A DNA stretch of 64,000 nucleotides, from NCBI GenBank assembly GCA_030549495.1, contig JAUIRK010000893.1, positions 310,001 through 374,000 of the forward strand, given 5' to 3'. The notes under the pieces were generated by a model, which saw only the letters and a program-made list of their open reading frames with translations, was not told where the DNA came from and searched no databases. Of this stretch, positions 37,601 to 45,228 are shown piece after piece. Origin of the DNA: Nectonema munidae (Eukaryota; Nematomorpha; Nectonematoida; Nectonematidae). Each line of letters begins with the position of its first letter. Positions within the stretch are counted from its first letter, which is position 1. The translations under genes and the position numbers were made by a program.

Positions 37601-40600
37601 ATAATGTGAAGATGGGAAAAAATATTAAATTTTGCAAAAAAAACTCATGGTTGAAGAAGAATCATGTTATTTGAGCTAGAATGAATTTAAGTGACATATT
37701 TAACATTTTAAATAACTATCTAAATAAGCTATCTTACGATTAATTAAGTCTATTCTTAAATGACAATTATTCATTTGTCATGCTTTCATTATAGATAAAA
37801 TCCTTAAGATAAAAGTTTGGCAGGGGACCTTCTCAACTTTAAAAATCCTTGAATTTACGCAGATAAAGGACTTATTAAACTTGATCACAAAACATTATCA
37901 TTTGAAGACGCGAATGTATACATTTAAAGGAAATAAATGTGTAAGAGTTCAATTTATTATTTATCAAATAAAAGAAAATTCATTGAAATGAATTTAAAGA
38001 ATTTTTTCTTATAACACCTAAATAACAATCACTCTATGGCTTAAACTTTAAGTCCTCCTGCGTATTAAAGATCACTGCACCTTATTCCGTGGCTGTGTTC
38101 ATACTAAATAAACTAAAACAGCAATGAGGGAAATATCTTATTTTTTTTTTATAAATTTAACTTCATAGAATGATAACAATTTATATACAGTGTAAAAATT
38201 CTTAGGAGTATTAGAAAAGATGAACAGAACAGAGGCAATGCCACGTGGATCAATCAATAATGCTATCTCAACCTTTTTTTTTAATTGTCGCTACCGCTTC
38301 CAAAGGAAGAATAATTTTCAACAGTTTGACAGATGCCAGGGATAATCACGATCGGGAATCGAACCAAGACCTTCATAGATCGAAACCCTACGCTCCCACC
38401 AGTATACCATCTAATTTTCGATGGATGAAAATAAGGAAGAAAAAAAGTACAGTTGATAAAAAGCACAAGAATCATTCAAAAAAATACTTTCCAATCTCTT
38501 CTTTAGTCTTTCCTCCTCTTCTAAAAGTTTTGTATTACTTTCTGGAAACAATGGGTACTTATTGTCAGAAGTCAAAGCATTTTCACTTGATCCGGTTCTA
38601 TAAAAAGGCGACGCGATAAAAAGTTTGAAAATTCCAATTTTTAACTCAACTCAGAAAACATTTTTAAATGGTTTACATGTAAAAGGAACGGCACTGATTA
38701 AAGTATATTTGTCTTTTGCAAAGAATGCTAATACTCAAAAACATGATAATCAAAATTTATAACAAAAACCTCATTTACTTATAGAAGACGCTTTTAAGAA
38801 CAAACAAATATATGAAAAAAAAACATAAAAAATATGAAAAAGATTAGAAAAATGTTTCATTTGGACTAATTCAAATTTACAAAAAAATTAACCTAGCTTT
38901 ATTTTTTTAGCAAAATACATACAAATATAATTTGATTAATCATTTCCTTCCAGTAAGTAACATTGACAAGAGTCTTCTAACTAATGAGATATATTTTTAA
39001 AAATATCAAACAACATAGTGCATCTACTCATAAATCTCGTGCAATCAAAATTTATAGAGCCAAAGAATAAGAAATTTCAGATCTAAACCCAGAAAAAACT
39101 AAATTTATCGGCCATTAAATGAAGATAAAGAGTATCGATAATCTGCTTTATAAGGAAGTGTTAAAAATGGATTGATAGCATTGCAATGCAAATATTAACT
39201 AACACAGTAAAAACATTTCTGCTAGAATAAATGACAAACATTTATCTGTTAAAAATTTGAAAAATTGACCAATAGTGTATATGCACAGTAGATCCTTTAT
39301 AACGCGTACGTAGGAGCCAAGCAAACTACCCGCGTTATAACCTTCCTATTTACTCTGTATATATAACTGAAATTTTGAAGTGTTAAGGAAACTGCGTTTA
39401 AAAGCATACTCATCTTTGTATGATTTGTGCCGCTTTAAGGCATTTATTTCATATTTCTCCTGTGACTTGTCTACTTCTTTGAGAGGAGGTGCTATGGAAG
39501 TTTTGAATTTTCTTCCCTCCATCTTGTGATGGGAGTGAGGAGTTGAGAGATGGGAGCGAGATGCATGATCACTTCTTATCGGAAGCTGTGCTTGGTAGGA
39601 AGATGAAGAAAGCTTTGTTTTTGAGATGTAGTCTTGACTTTTCAAAGATTGCAGTAATTTGCGATTCTCTTTCTCTACTAAAAAGTTGTCGTATAGAAAA
39701 ACGTATAGCTTTTACCTTCACAAAGAAAAATAATGAAATTACCGGCATACTTTTTATAATCATAACTTTTATTAGCAGCACTAAATGATTTGATGTAAGC
39801 AGGCTGATGTATTCGAGGAGGCTTTACTTCAAAACTATCTTCTACTTCTTCATCCCTATTACAAAACAGTCAATAAACAAACAATTATATACATAGTAAC
39901 AATAAATCATTCAAGGATCATACCTATAGAATTTCTCAATCAAAGTACAAAAAAGCTGTATACTTTTGCTAAATTATTGTTAATATAAACAAATTCTTTT
40001 TTCTATATTCTTCAAAATTTTAGGCTCGTTCCCCCCTTAGGATAAAGAGGTTCTGGATCCCCTTGTGCTCTATTAAGTCTTACTTTTTTTACTTCACTTC
40101 CAAAAAAGATCTTATACAAATAGAAAAAAAGATTGTGGTCGCAATAATTTATAACTCTTTTACAATGAACACCTACATCAAAAATTACTCATGAAATAAA
40201 TCAATATTTTTAAATTACGCAAAATCTTCCCAAGCTAAATAGGAAAAGCGAAAGAAAGTGTTCTCTTGATTATTATCAAGTTAATAGCGTATCGATAAAG
40301 AATAAATCAGAAATTTTCCAATTTGATAAAATTTCAAAGAAAAAAGTAGTAAAGCGACATTTTATGTAGAAGGCGAATTGAAAACATATCCGAAAACCAT
40401 AAAATATTTAAAATGTTAAATATGTCACTTAATTCCTTCTAGATCCAAACCATGAAAATCTATCTCAATTAGTGATGGTACGATAGCTAAATTTTGTAAG
40501 ATTCTGATTTGCAAAACAAGACAGATTCTAATTACGATTCCGATTTAGTTTCACTTTTGAAAAAACAGACTGAGTTAGCGCATTCAGTACTCATTTAACA

Positions 40601-41379
40601 TATGCAAGTTTATCAAAAACAAACGCAAAACTTTATAAAAGTTATATAATTAAGTATTTCAATGTATGGGTGTCTAAAGTCAATATGTATGTATTAGTAT
40701 GTATGTATGTGTGTATGTATGCCTAGATGTTTTTTTGTTTCAAATGTGTATTAAGACAAATAAATAGGGAAGTTTGTGTCAAGAATGTCAAGCAATGTAT
40801 ATGTAAGTGTATGTATGTACGATTGAGTTAACACTAAACCTAACTTCAACCACAAAAACTAACTCGAATACACTGATGCAAATTCTACCCTAGTGCTAAT
40901 TCCGACAATAAGTTTCCAAAATTGTACACATTAAGGCCCTTTTTGAATTTGGTAGAGCTATTTGGAGAGATTATTATGCAAATTGAAGGAAAAAAATTAA
41001 GAGTCAAAATCAGCGGTAGAATGCGATGACGATACTTGAAAAAAGTACGATTATTACGATTGTCGAATCCGAACGGCTCACAAATTTGACTAAACTTATT
41101 GAATGTGGCAAATCACAACACGCTAACAATGGAGACAGCTACAAACTAAGATTAATGAAAAACTTACATGACAGATGAAAGGGCATTCTCATTGGAGACG
41201 AGGCTTGTGCTACTGTCAATATTCTTTGATGATAAATCTTTTTCGCCTTTGCGATCCTTATCACATGTGAGTTCTTCTCTCTTTGATTTTAAACTTTTGT
41301 GATTTTTGTGTTCTTTATTATGCTTTTTATTTTTCTTCTTCTTTTTACTGAATTTAGAACCATCAACATCGTCAACCAT
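25236..41379 (-). CDS. CDK11: CDK11 (PITSLRE) cyclin-dependent kinase, 11 exons, 802 aa
   Basis: Seen: exons 41379-41168, 39855-39743, 39677-39354, 36660-36238, 34324-34103, 33667-33546, 28692-28587, 27887-27686, 26977-26833, 26764-26610 and 25620-25236 join through GT..AG sites with matching phases into 2409 nt (802 aa plus stop), close to the 795 aa of human CDK11B. Kinase domain about 410-697: glycine loop [12 protein letters not shown] (416-427), catalytic Lys438, PITSLRE at 450-456, HRD 531-533, DFG 551-553, T-loop Thr571, APE 576-578. C-terminal WPAKSE and SPRPP..GG motifs are family hallmarks. Known: CDK11 pairs with cyclin L and acts in the nucleus in transcription, pre-mRNA splicing and mitosis. 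The ATG at 41379 has a favourable context (A at -3, G at +4), but an upstream untranslated exon cannot be excluded. Odd: a poly-Ser linker where human CDK11 is poly-Glu, and several introns filled with transposons. Confidence 0.96.
25915..26345. repeat. Possible non-autonomous element in CDK11 intron 10
   Basis: CAATTGGTCTAATA at about 25959-25972 recurs inverted near 26300-26325, within short degenerate repeats on both sides. This is similar in style to the tandem-repeat-ended elements elsewhere in the gene, but the repeats are weak. Confidence 0.3.
26610..26764 (-). CDS. CDK11: CDK11 exon 10: kinase C-lobe
   Basis: Encodes aa 624-675, starting [17 protein letters not shown]. The donor AG|GTAAGT is optimal. 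Confidence 0.94.
26833..26977 (-). CDS. CDK11: CDK11 exon 9: APE motif and kinase C-lobe
   Basis: Encodes aa 575-623, [20 protein letters not shown] and onward to the IFK at the exon end. Ends in phase 0 before a 68-bp intron. Confidence 0.95.
27686..27887 (-). CDS. CDK11: CDK11 exon 8: catalytic and activation loops
   Basis: Encodes aa 508-575 with HRDIKASN (catalytic Asp533, Asn538), DFG at 551-553, and [11 protein letters not shown] carrying the activating Thr571. The match to human CDK11 is close; HRDLKTSN becomes HRDIKASN. Confidence 0.96.
28587..28692 (-). CDS. CDK11: CDK11 exon 7
   Basis: Encodes aa 473-508, [17 protein letters not shown] and onward, which forms kinase strands 4-5 and the hinge. 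It follows the longest intron of the gene (4853 bp), which hosts the MULE and a BEL/Pao-like fossil. Confidence 0.95.
28895..30436 (+). mobile_element. FLYWCH-type MULE with tandem-repeat ends, in CDK11 intron 6
   Basis: The ends are arrays of a 14-16 bp unit, CGACATTTCATCATAA with C/T variants: about six units at 28912-29004 and, inverted, about six at 30334-30424. Beyond them a further inverted match runs out (ATATCGGTCTTATGAC against ATTTTCGTGCTACGAC). Inside, from 29241, [20 protein letters not shown] then YYKHREN is the FLYWCH start, and 29455-29740 reads [38 protein letters not shown] and FGQSDIISY, the MULE transposase C-terminus. The catalytic middle is absent, so it is an internally deleted copy that cannot move by itself. 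Confidence 0.82.
30660..32690 (+). mobile_element. BEL/Pao-like retroelement fossil
   Basis: About 31740-32690 carries broken gag-like sequence of the BEL/Pao type; for example [19 protein letters not shown] at about 32140-32205 matches the family's LPK...F.GD...W..F block. The GC-richer stretch upstream (about 30660-31730) is a possible LTR or leader, but no second LTR was found. Broken by many changes and lacking pol; old. It lies in CDK11 intron 6. Confidence 0.55.
33546..33667 (-). CDS. CDK11: CDK11 exon 6: catalytic Lys and PITSLRE helix
   Basis: Encodes aa 432-472. Carries [16 protein letters not shown] with catalytic Lys438, followed by PITSLRE, the cyclin-binding helix that names the family. 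It ends in phase 0 at CTG|GTAAAG, so a Leu stands where human has Arg just before EIVVG. Confidence 0.96.
33707..34069 (+). repeat. Interspersed repeat of about 370 bp, copy 1 (CDK11 intron 5)
   Basis: Matches 40650-41028 in inverted orientation over nearly its whole length (shared blocks GCCTTAATGTGTA, AGGTTAGGTTTAGTGTT, CAATCGTACATACAT, ACACAAA...CATCTAG). It ends about 34 bp before the donor of exon 5. Family unknown; no coding capacity. Confidence 0.75.
34103..34324 (-). CDS. CDK11: CDK11 exon 5: start of kinase domain
   Basis: Encodes aa 358-432: an acidic stretch, then [18 protein letters not shown] and the glycine-rich ATP loop, nearly identical to the human sequence at this point. 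The acceptor TTTTACAG is strong and the donor reads ACAG|GTAATA. Confidence 0.95.
34728..35106. mobile_element. Non-autonomous element with tandem-repeat ends (CDK11 intron 4)
   Basis: Left array 34733-34794 of about 16-bp units (ACAGACATTTTGCCGAC, GGACATTTCACCGAA) and an inverted right array at about 35070-35106. The inside holds two copies of a 50-bp segment about 120 bp apart (34890-34940 and 35011-35063). The architecture is like the MULE at 28895. Confidence 0.6.
35866..35897 (-). mobile_element. Partial TTAA MITE end
   Basis: On the minus strand CCATTTTAGACCAAT then GTTCCCATAGGGAAC matches the left end of the 130-bp MITE but with a different palindrome. TTAA and the rest are missing. 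Confidence 0.55.
36238..36660 (-). CDS. CDK11: CDK11 exon 4: Ser-rich linker
   Basis: Encodes aa 217-358. Contains [12 protein letters not shown], then a Ser-rich tract (about residues 284-327) with uninterrupted Ser runs of about 12 and 7, then an acidic end. The acceptor GATTTTAG|GT is chosen because the nearer upstream AG puts a stop in frame. The poly-Asp/Glu frame on the plus strand here is its antisense. Confidence 0.85.
36789..37298. mobile_element. Small MULE-like repeat with a second element nested inside (CDK11 intron 3)
   Basis: CGACATTTCATCATTGAACA at 36796 and the arrays at 37074-37135 and 37260-37298 use the same unit as the MULE at 28895. An element of 247 bp (36825-37071) is nested inside, with inverted ends TGGCGTAC and (reversed) TGGCGTAT. 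Confidence 0.6.
38272..38425 (-). repeat. tRNA-derived SINE, family B, copy 2 (CDK11 intron 3)
   Basis: Minus strand: GATGGTATACTGGTGGGAGC (A box region), GGTTCGATTCCCG (B box), ending CGACAATTAAAAAAAAA. It shares the 3' body (AATTATTCTTCC, GACAATTAAA) with 17442-17573. Confidence 0.75.
39286..39357. mobile_element. 72-bp pogo-like palindromic element at CDK11 exon 3/intron 3 junction
   Basis: Left end CAGTAGATCCTTTATAACGC and reversed right end CAGAGTAAATAGGAAGGTT then ATAACGCG form a near-palindrome of two facing pogo-like ends with almost nothing between. The donor of exon 3 (39354|39353) lies four bases inside its right end. Confidence 0.45.
39354..39677 (-). CDS. CDK11: CDK11 exon 3
   Basis: Encodes aa 109-217, opening [12 protein letters not shown] and rich in Ser, His and Lys. 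The reading frame meets a stop only three bases past the chosen donor (CAGA|GTAAAT). That donor is required for the frame to continue into exon 4, and it lies inside a 72-bp palindromic, pogo-like sequence. The 3' boundary is therefore the least certain in the gene. Confidence 0.78.
39743..39855 (-). CDS. CDK11: CDK11 exon 2
   Basis: Encodes aa 71-109. Begins [18 protein letters not shown]; human CDK11 has a similar acidic stretch followed by IKPP. The acceptor ends TAATAG and the donor reads G|GTAATT. The following intron is only 65 bp, the same size class as intron 9 (68 bp). Confidence 0.85.
40650..41028 (-). repeat. Interspersed repeat of about 370 bp, copy 2 (CDK11 intron 1)
   Basis: Inverted partner of 33707-34069, roughly 75-80% identical by eye, with its own GTAT microsatellite at about 40690-40722. 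Both copies would be in the same CDK11 pre-mRNA. Confidence 0.75.
41168..41379 (-). CDS. CDK11: CDK11 exon 1: start codon and Lys-rich N-terminus
   Basis: Encodes aa 1-70 plus two bases of codon 71. It is dominated by Lys, Ser and His (a run of five Lys near residue 13), as expected for the nuclear-localising basic N-terminus of CDK11, but is shorter than the vertebrate one. The donor reads AT|GTAAGT, an optimal 5' splice site. Confidence 0.88.
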
Positions 41380-42001
41380 TTTCTTATTTACAAGTTAACA
41401 ATTCTTAAATATTTCAAAAATTAGTGGGAGAAGCCATATATTTTATAGAGAGAAAAAATACTTATTAAGACCATGAGCTTCGTTTTAAGGGCAGGGGCAA
41501 ATAACCCTCATATTTTGATGGAGGGGACATACTATATTTTGTCCCCTCAACTTTTTAGGGTTTTCTTCCTCCCTAAAGAAACTTTCAAATAATTCTTCAG
41601 TTTACTTGGAAAGTTTAGACAATAAAAACGATTGAACCATCCTTATTTTTATTTTTTTTTTAGATATACATTTTATTAAATATATAAATTTTGCATTTTT
41701 ATCTAAAATAATAATGTAACTTTTTTCGAGCAGAGAATAAATTTTGAGAAGAGTGAATAGTGTAACGTGCATAAGCTATTGACCGCTCACATTTTCAAGA
41801 CAAAGGATGCCATTGATTACGACTAACTCTATTGGCGCATGATCAACCCTCTATTGAGACTAAACTTATTAATCTAGTTTTTTGCCAATGAAACAATTAC
41901 TTAAATCTACAACCAGACCAAATCTCTATTCGAATTTACGACGAAGAAAAGTGCGTCAAACATTGGAAAGTACGACAGTTGGTTGAAATAAATTTAATTT
42001 A

Positions 42002-42047
42002 AAGGGTTAAAAGAAGTTTCCCTTTGGGAACATTGGTCCAAAATCGG
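42002..42047 (-). mobile_element. Partial TTAA MITE end
   Basis: On the minus strand TTAA|CCGATTTTGGACCAAT then GTTCCCAAAGGGAAAC: the family layout with yet another palindrome. The far end is lost. Confidence 0.55.
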
Positions 42048-42193
42048 TTAAATTTCATTGGCCAATATTACATTTAAAATCGAATAATGCCTCAATAATG
42101 AACTGTCCATTTCTCTATCTGATAAGTTAGATCATAACACAAAGTCACTTACTAAAGAAACTTCTTGAACATAAAAAATCGAATACGTTACAG

Positions 42194-42798
42194 CGAAGGT
42201 GGGCAAACTTTTTAGTAAAAGGGCCGCTTTTTCGTACATTGGCGACCACACTGGTCCTCAAAGGGTTAAAGAACCAACAATACGCTTTTGTTGATATTTA
42301 AAGAAATTTTAAAGTTAAGTTTCATTGAAAATTTATTGATTTAAAGTCTTTTTAAGCATATAATAAAGCAATTTATTTTTCTTCATAATCTTAACTCTTA
42401 ACGCAAACTTATCTAAACACCTGGAAGGAAATGTAATCATGAAAAAACATTTTTACTTATAAAACTTTTTTAAATTAAATACAGGATTATTATTAACTTG
42501 AAATAATAAATATAAAACAAAACTATCAAAAGTATATTCTTCTTCAAAATTTAAAATACGAACTCAACTATGAAAATTAAAACAGGAGAAAGATAATAGT
42601 AAGCCATTTTAGTAAAAATAGTTTGAAAGGTATTATGATTGTATAATTTGAGTATTTAAAATTTCTCAGTTAATCAAATTTTTTTGCATCAATAATATTA
42701 AACTAACGGTGAAGGCGTTAAAATAGCCTTATCTCGGCGGGACGTACAAAAACCTTTTGATGAGATGTGACCCGCGGGCCGTAGTTTGCACAACTCTG
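42194..42798. mobile_element. Non-autonomous hAT element, 605 bp, upstream of CDK11
   Basis: 15-bp inverted ends CGAAGGTGGGCAAAC and (reversed) CAGAGTTGTGCAAAC, followed by the GGCCGC / CGGCCCGCG subterminal motif often seen in hAT ends. The flanks CGTTACAG (42186-42193) and CGCTACAG (42799-42806) match at 7 of 8 bases, the size expected of a hAT target duplication. About 0.8 kb upstream of the CDK11 ATG. A TTAA site with a short palindrome (42244-42269) lies inside. Confidence 0.75.
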
Positions 42799-42799
42799 C

Positions 42800-43025
42800 G
42801 CTACAGCATATGAAAAAAAGAAGCGCCTTGCAATTTGCCAAAAAGAGGCTAAAGAATCAAAAAGGAAGTTGGGAAAGTAAAAATACCGTCACATCAACTT
42901 CGCAAAAGATAGCGATGAAAGTGGTTCTGTTAATCAAAATTGTGTTACTTACTAGAAAGAGATTACCCGATCTGATCATAGACTGTGATGACAATCAGGG
43001 TTGTGGACTCCAATTTCATAGATAG
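42800..43025 (+). other. Coding-like stretch next to the hAT element, unidentified
   Basis: Directly after the hAT right flank, one frame reads AYEKKKRLAICQKEAKESKR, then a stop, then YRHINFAKDSDESGSVNQN. Upstream of the element the same frame reads KIEYV up to the target site. The transposon may have entered an exon or old gene; no gene model can be built. Confidence 0.25.
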
Positions 43026-43795
43026 TTATAGTGTGCAACGTTGCAAAAACGCAATAAAAAATGTCTATCATTTTAATCCAAGCCTTGTATTTTTGCAGCT
43101 GATAGAAAAGGATGAAAAAATCAATAAAATTAAAGATTGAACGTTTTATTTTATGTTCAAATTAGTTTAAAAAGAAGCAAAACTCAGTTTATGATTAGAA
43201 AGTTTTTAGGAAAAAAACTAAAGCAGATAACTTTGGAAAAAAATTAAGATAAATTCAATCTATAAATCCTATTCTATTGTCTTAGATAAAAAGGTTATAG
43301 ACAATAAATTGAAAATCTTTTTAAAGATAATACAAGAAAGCCACTAAAGTACAAATAACTGACATACACTAACTAAGGAGATCACAAAAATTAAACTATC
43401 AATATTTTTTAAATATAAAAATCTGACAGCAATTTTATTTGTTATTGACTCTGGATAATACTACTAAAAAAATATTCTATGTAAATGTGTGTCTCCTAAT
43501 TGGTCTTGACTGAACATCTATAAGGAAGAAATTTCAAGATTTTCGATATTATATTATGATTATTTAGAATGTAAATTTTTAAGAAAATTTCCAAATGTAA
43601 ATTTTGGAAGCAGAAAATTCTGAAAAAAGGCTAAGGGCTAGCGAAATAAATTTTGACAAATTAAAAATTTTTTTTGACAAATTATTTCAAAGGTGTTCCG
43701 AGGACTTAAAAAGTAGGTAAAACTTTTTAAATTGATCTATTTTTCAATTCCTTAAGAATCATTCAAATCGTAAAAATACGATTGTAATTATAAAA
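43026..43795. other. No gene seen
   Basis: AT-rich, without domain-bearing frames or clear repeats. Confidence 0.5.
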
Positions 43796-43938
43796 ACGTA
43801 AAGGTACTTTGGGAAATTTTCATCGACAGACGCAATTGAAATGCCTGTATCGAGCTAAGAGCAAAGAAAGTTGATTCTGGGTCGAACCGGAGTGGTTATC
43901 GATACCAAGTATCTAACCAACCTTACTCACCACCCCAA
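43796..43938 (-). repeat. tRNA-derived SINE, family A, copy 2
   Basis: The minus strand matches 10497-10654: GTGAGTAAGGTTGGTTAGAT (A box region), then GGTTCGACCC (B box) and a shared body (CGATACA, CAATTG, AGTACCTTTAC). Confidence 0.7.
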
Positions 43939-45228
43939 ATATAAAATATGCAGCTAAACTTAGTCATAAAATGAGATTTTAATCAATAGTGTTGATATTA
44001 TTTTTAATGAAAACTACTTAAAATAGAAATAATAATAAAGAAAAAAGGAAATTTAGAGAATAATATCACCTAAATAACAAAAATGTTTTATCAGCAGAAA
44101 CTATATTTTCAAAAATAGCAAGTCAAGTATAATACAACCAAAACTTTAAAATAACACATGTTAATTTCAAATGAAAAGCTTATAATTAATAAAACTTCCT
44201 TTTGATATAAACTGGTGCACTTTAATATTGGGTGAACCTTAGGTGCATTAGGCAGGTAAAGTTCTAATAGAATTAAAATTGAATATGTAGGAAATTTATT
44301 TATTTATGTAAGCAAAACAAGTTCCAAATCAAGCTGAGATGGACATGTGGAATCTTTTCCCAAACGAAGGATTGAACGACAAATTAGATGAGGAGAAGTT
44401 GAATGAACTTCTCAAGAAAAATTTGGTTAGTTTATAAGATAGCGCTTTTACTCAGGTGGATCCCTTATACGAATGGCGCTTTAAACAGGTTAGAATAAAA
44501 ATGCTTAATTTTAGGAATAGACCTAGTTATACTCGGCGGTTAATAACAAAATCTCAAGGGATAGATTAAGATTTCTAACTTTTAATTCAAAGATTTTATA
44601 AATTCAGAAGGATTTATTTCAAAAATCCTTTTAAGACGTATATTTGTCATGATTAATTTATTTTTAAAACGCTAGAAGCAAAAATATATATATAATTGTT
44701 GGTGCTAAAAAATGAATGAAGCCTTTACCTTTACGCGATTAAATTCTATATTAGTTTAAAAAAATTTCATTGAAATATAGAGCAAATAGGAGTTCAAAGA
44801 CAATAAAAATAATTTTCATTAAGATTTTCAAGATATTCATTTAATTTTTAATTATCATAATATTTTCCATTTTATTTTATTTTTTTCTTATATATTGGTT
44901 GATTGGTTGGAGATATCAAAGCACTTTCACCCGTAAGGTTAATCACAGTTTTTGTGAATTTGTTTTTAGAGTATTTTCTTATATATATCGTTGATATTTA
45001 GATTTTTTTTTCATAATTTATAAAAAAAAATAGCCTAAAAGTGAATATGGACAATGTAAAGTAAGTCTCGAAAAAAAAAAGTTTGGGCCGAGAATGGAAA
45101 GTGAATTCAAAAATGGAAAGACAGTGTCGCAGATCGATTAACCGTAGATTCGTTATATAATAAAACTCTGACATCTCTTTCTGACCAATTATATTTATAG
45201 ATTATTGTTGTTTCCTTAAATATAACAT
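43939..45228. other. No gene seen
   Basis: AT-rich. A short match to the LINE 3' end occurs at about 44899-44935 (GGAGATATCAAAGCACTTTC against GGAGATAACTAAGCACTTTC at 45242), perhaps the last bases of another truncated copy. Confidence 0.45.
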
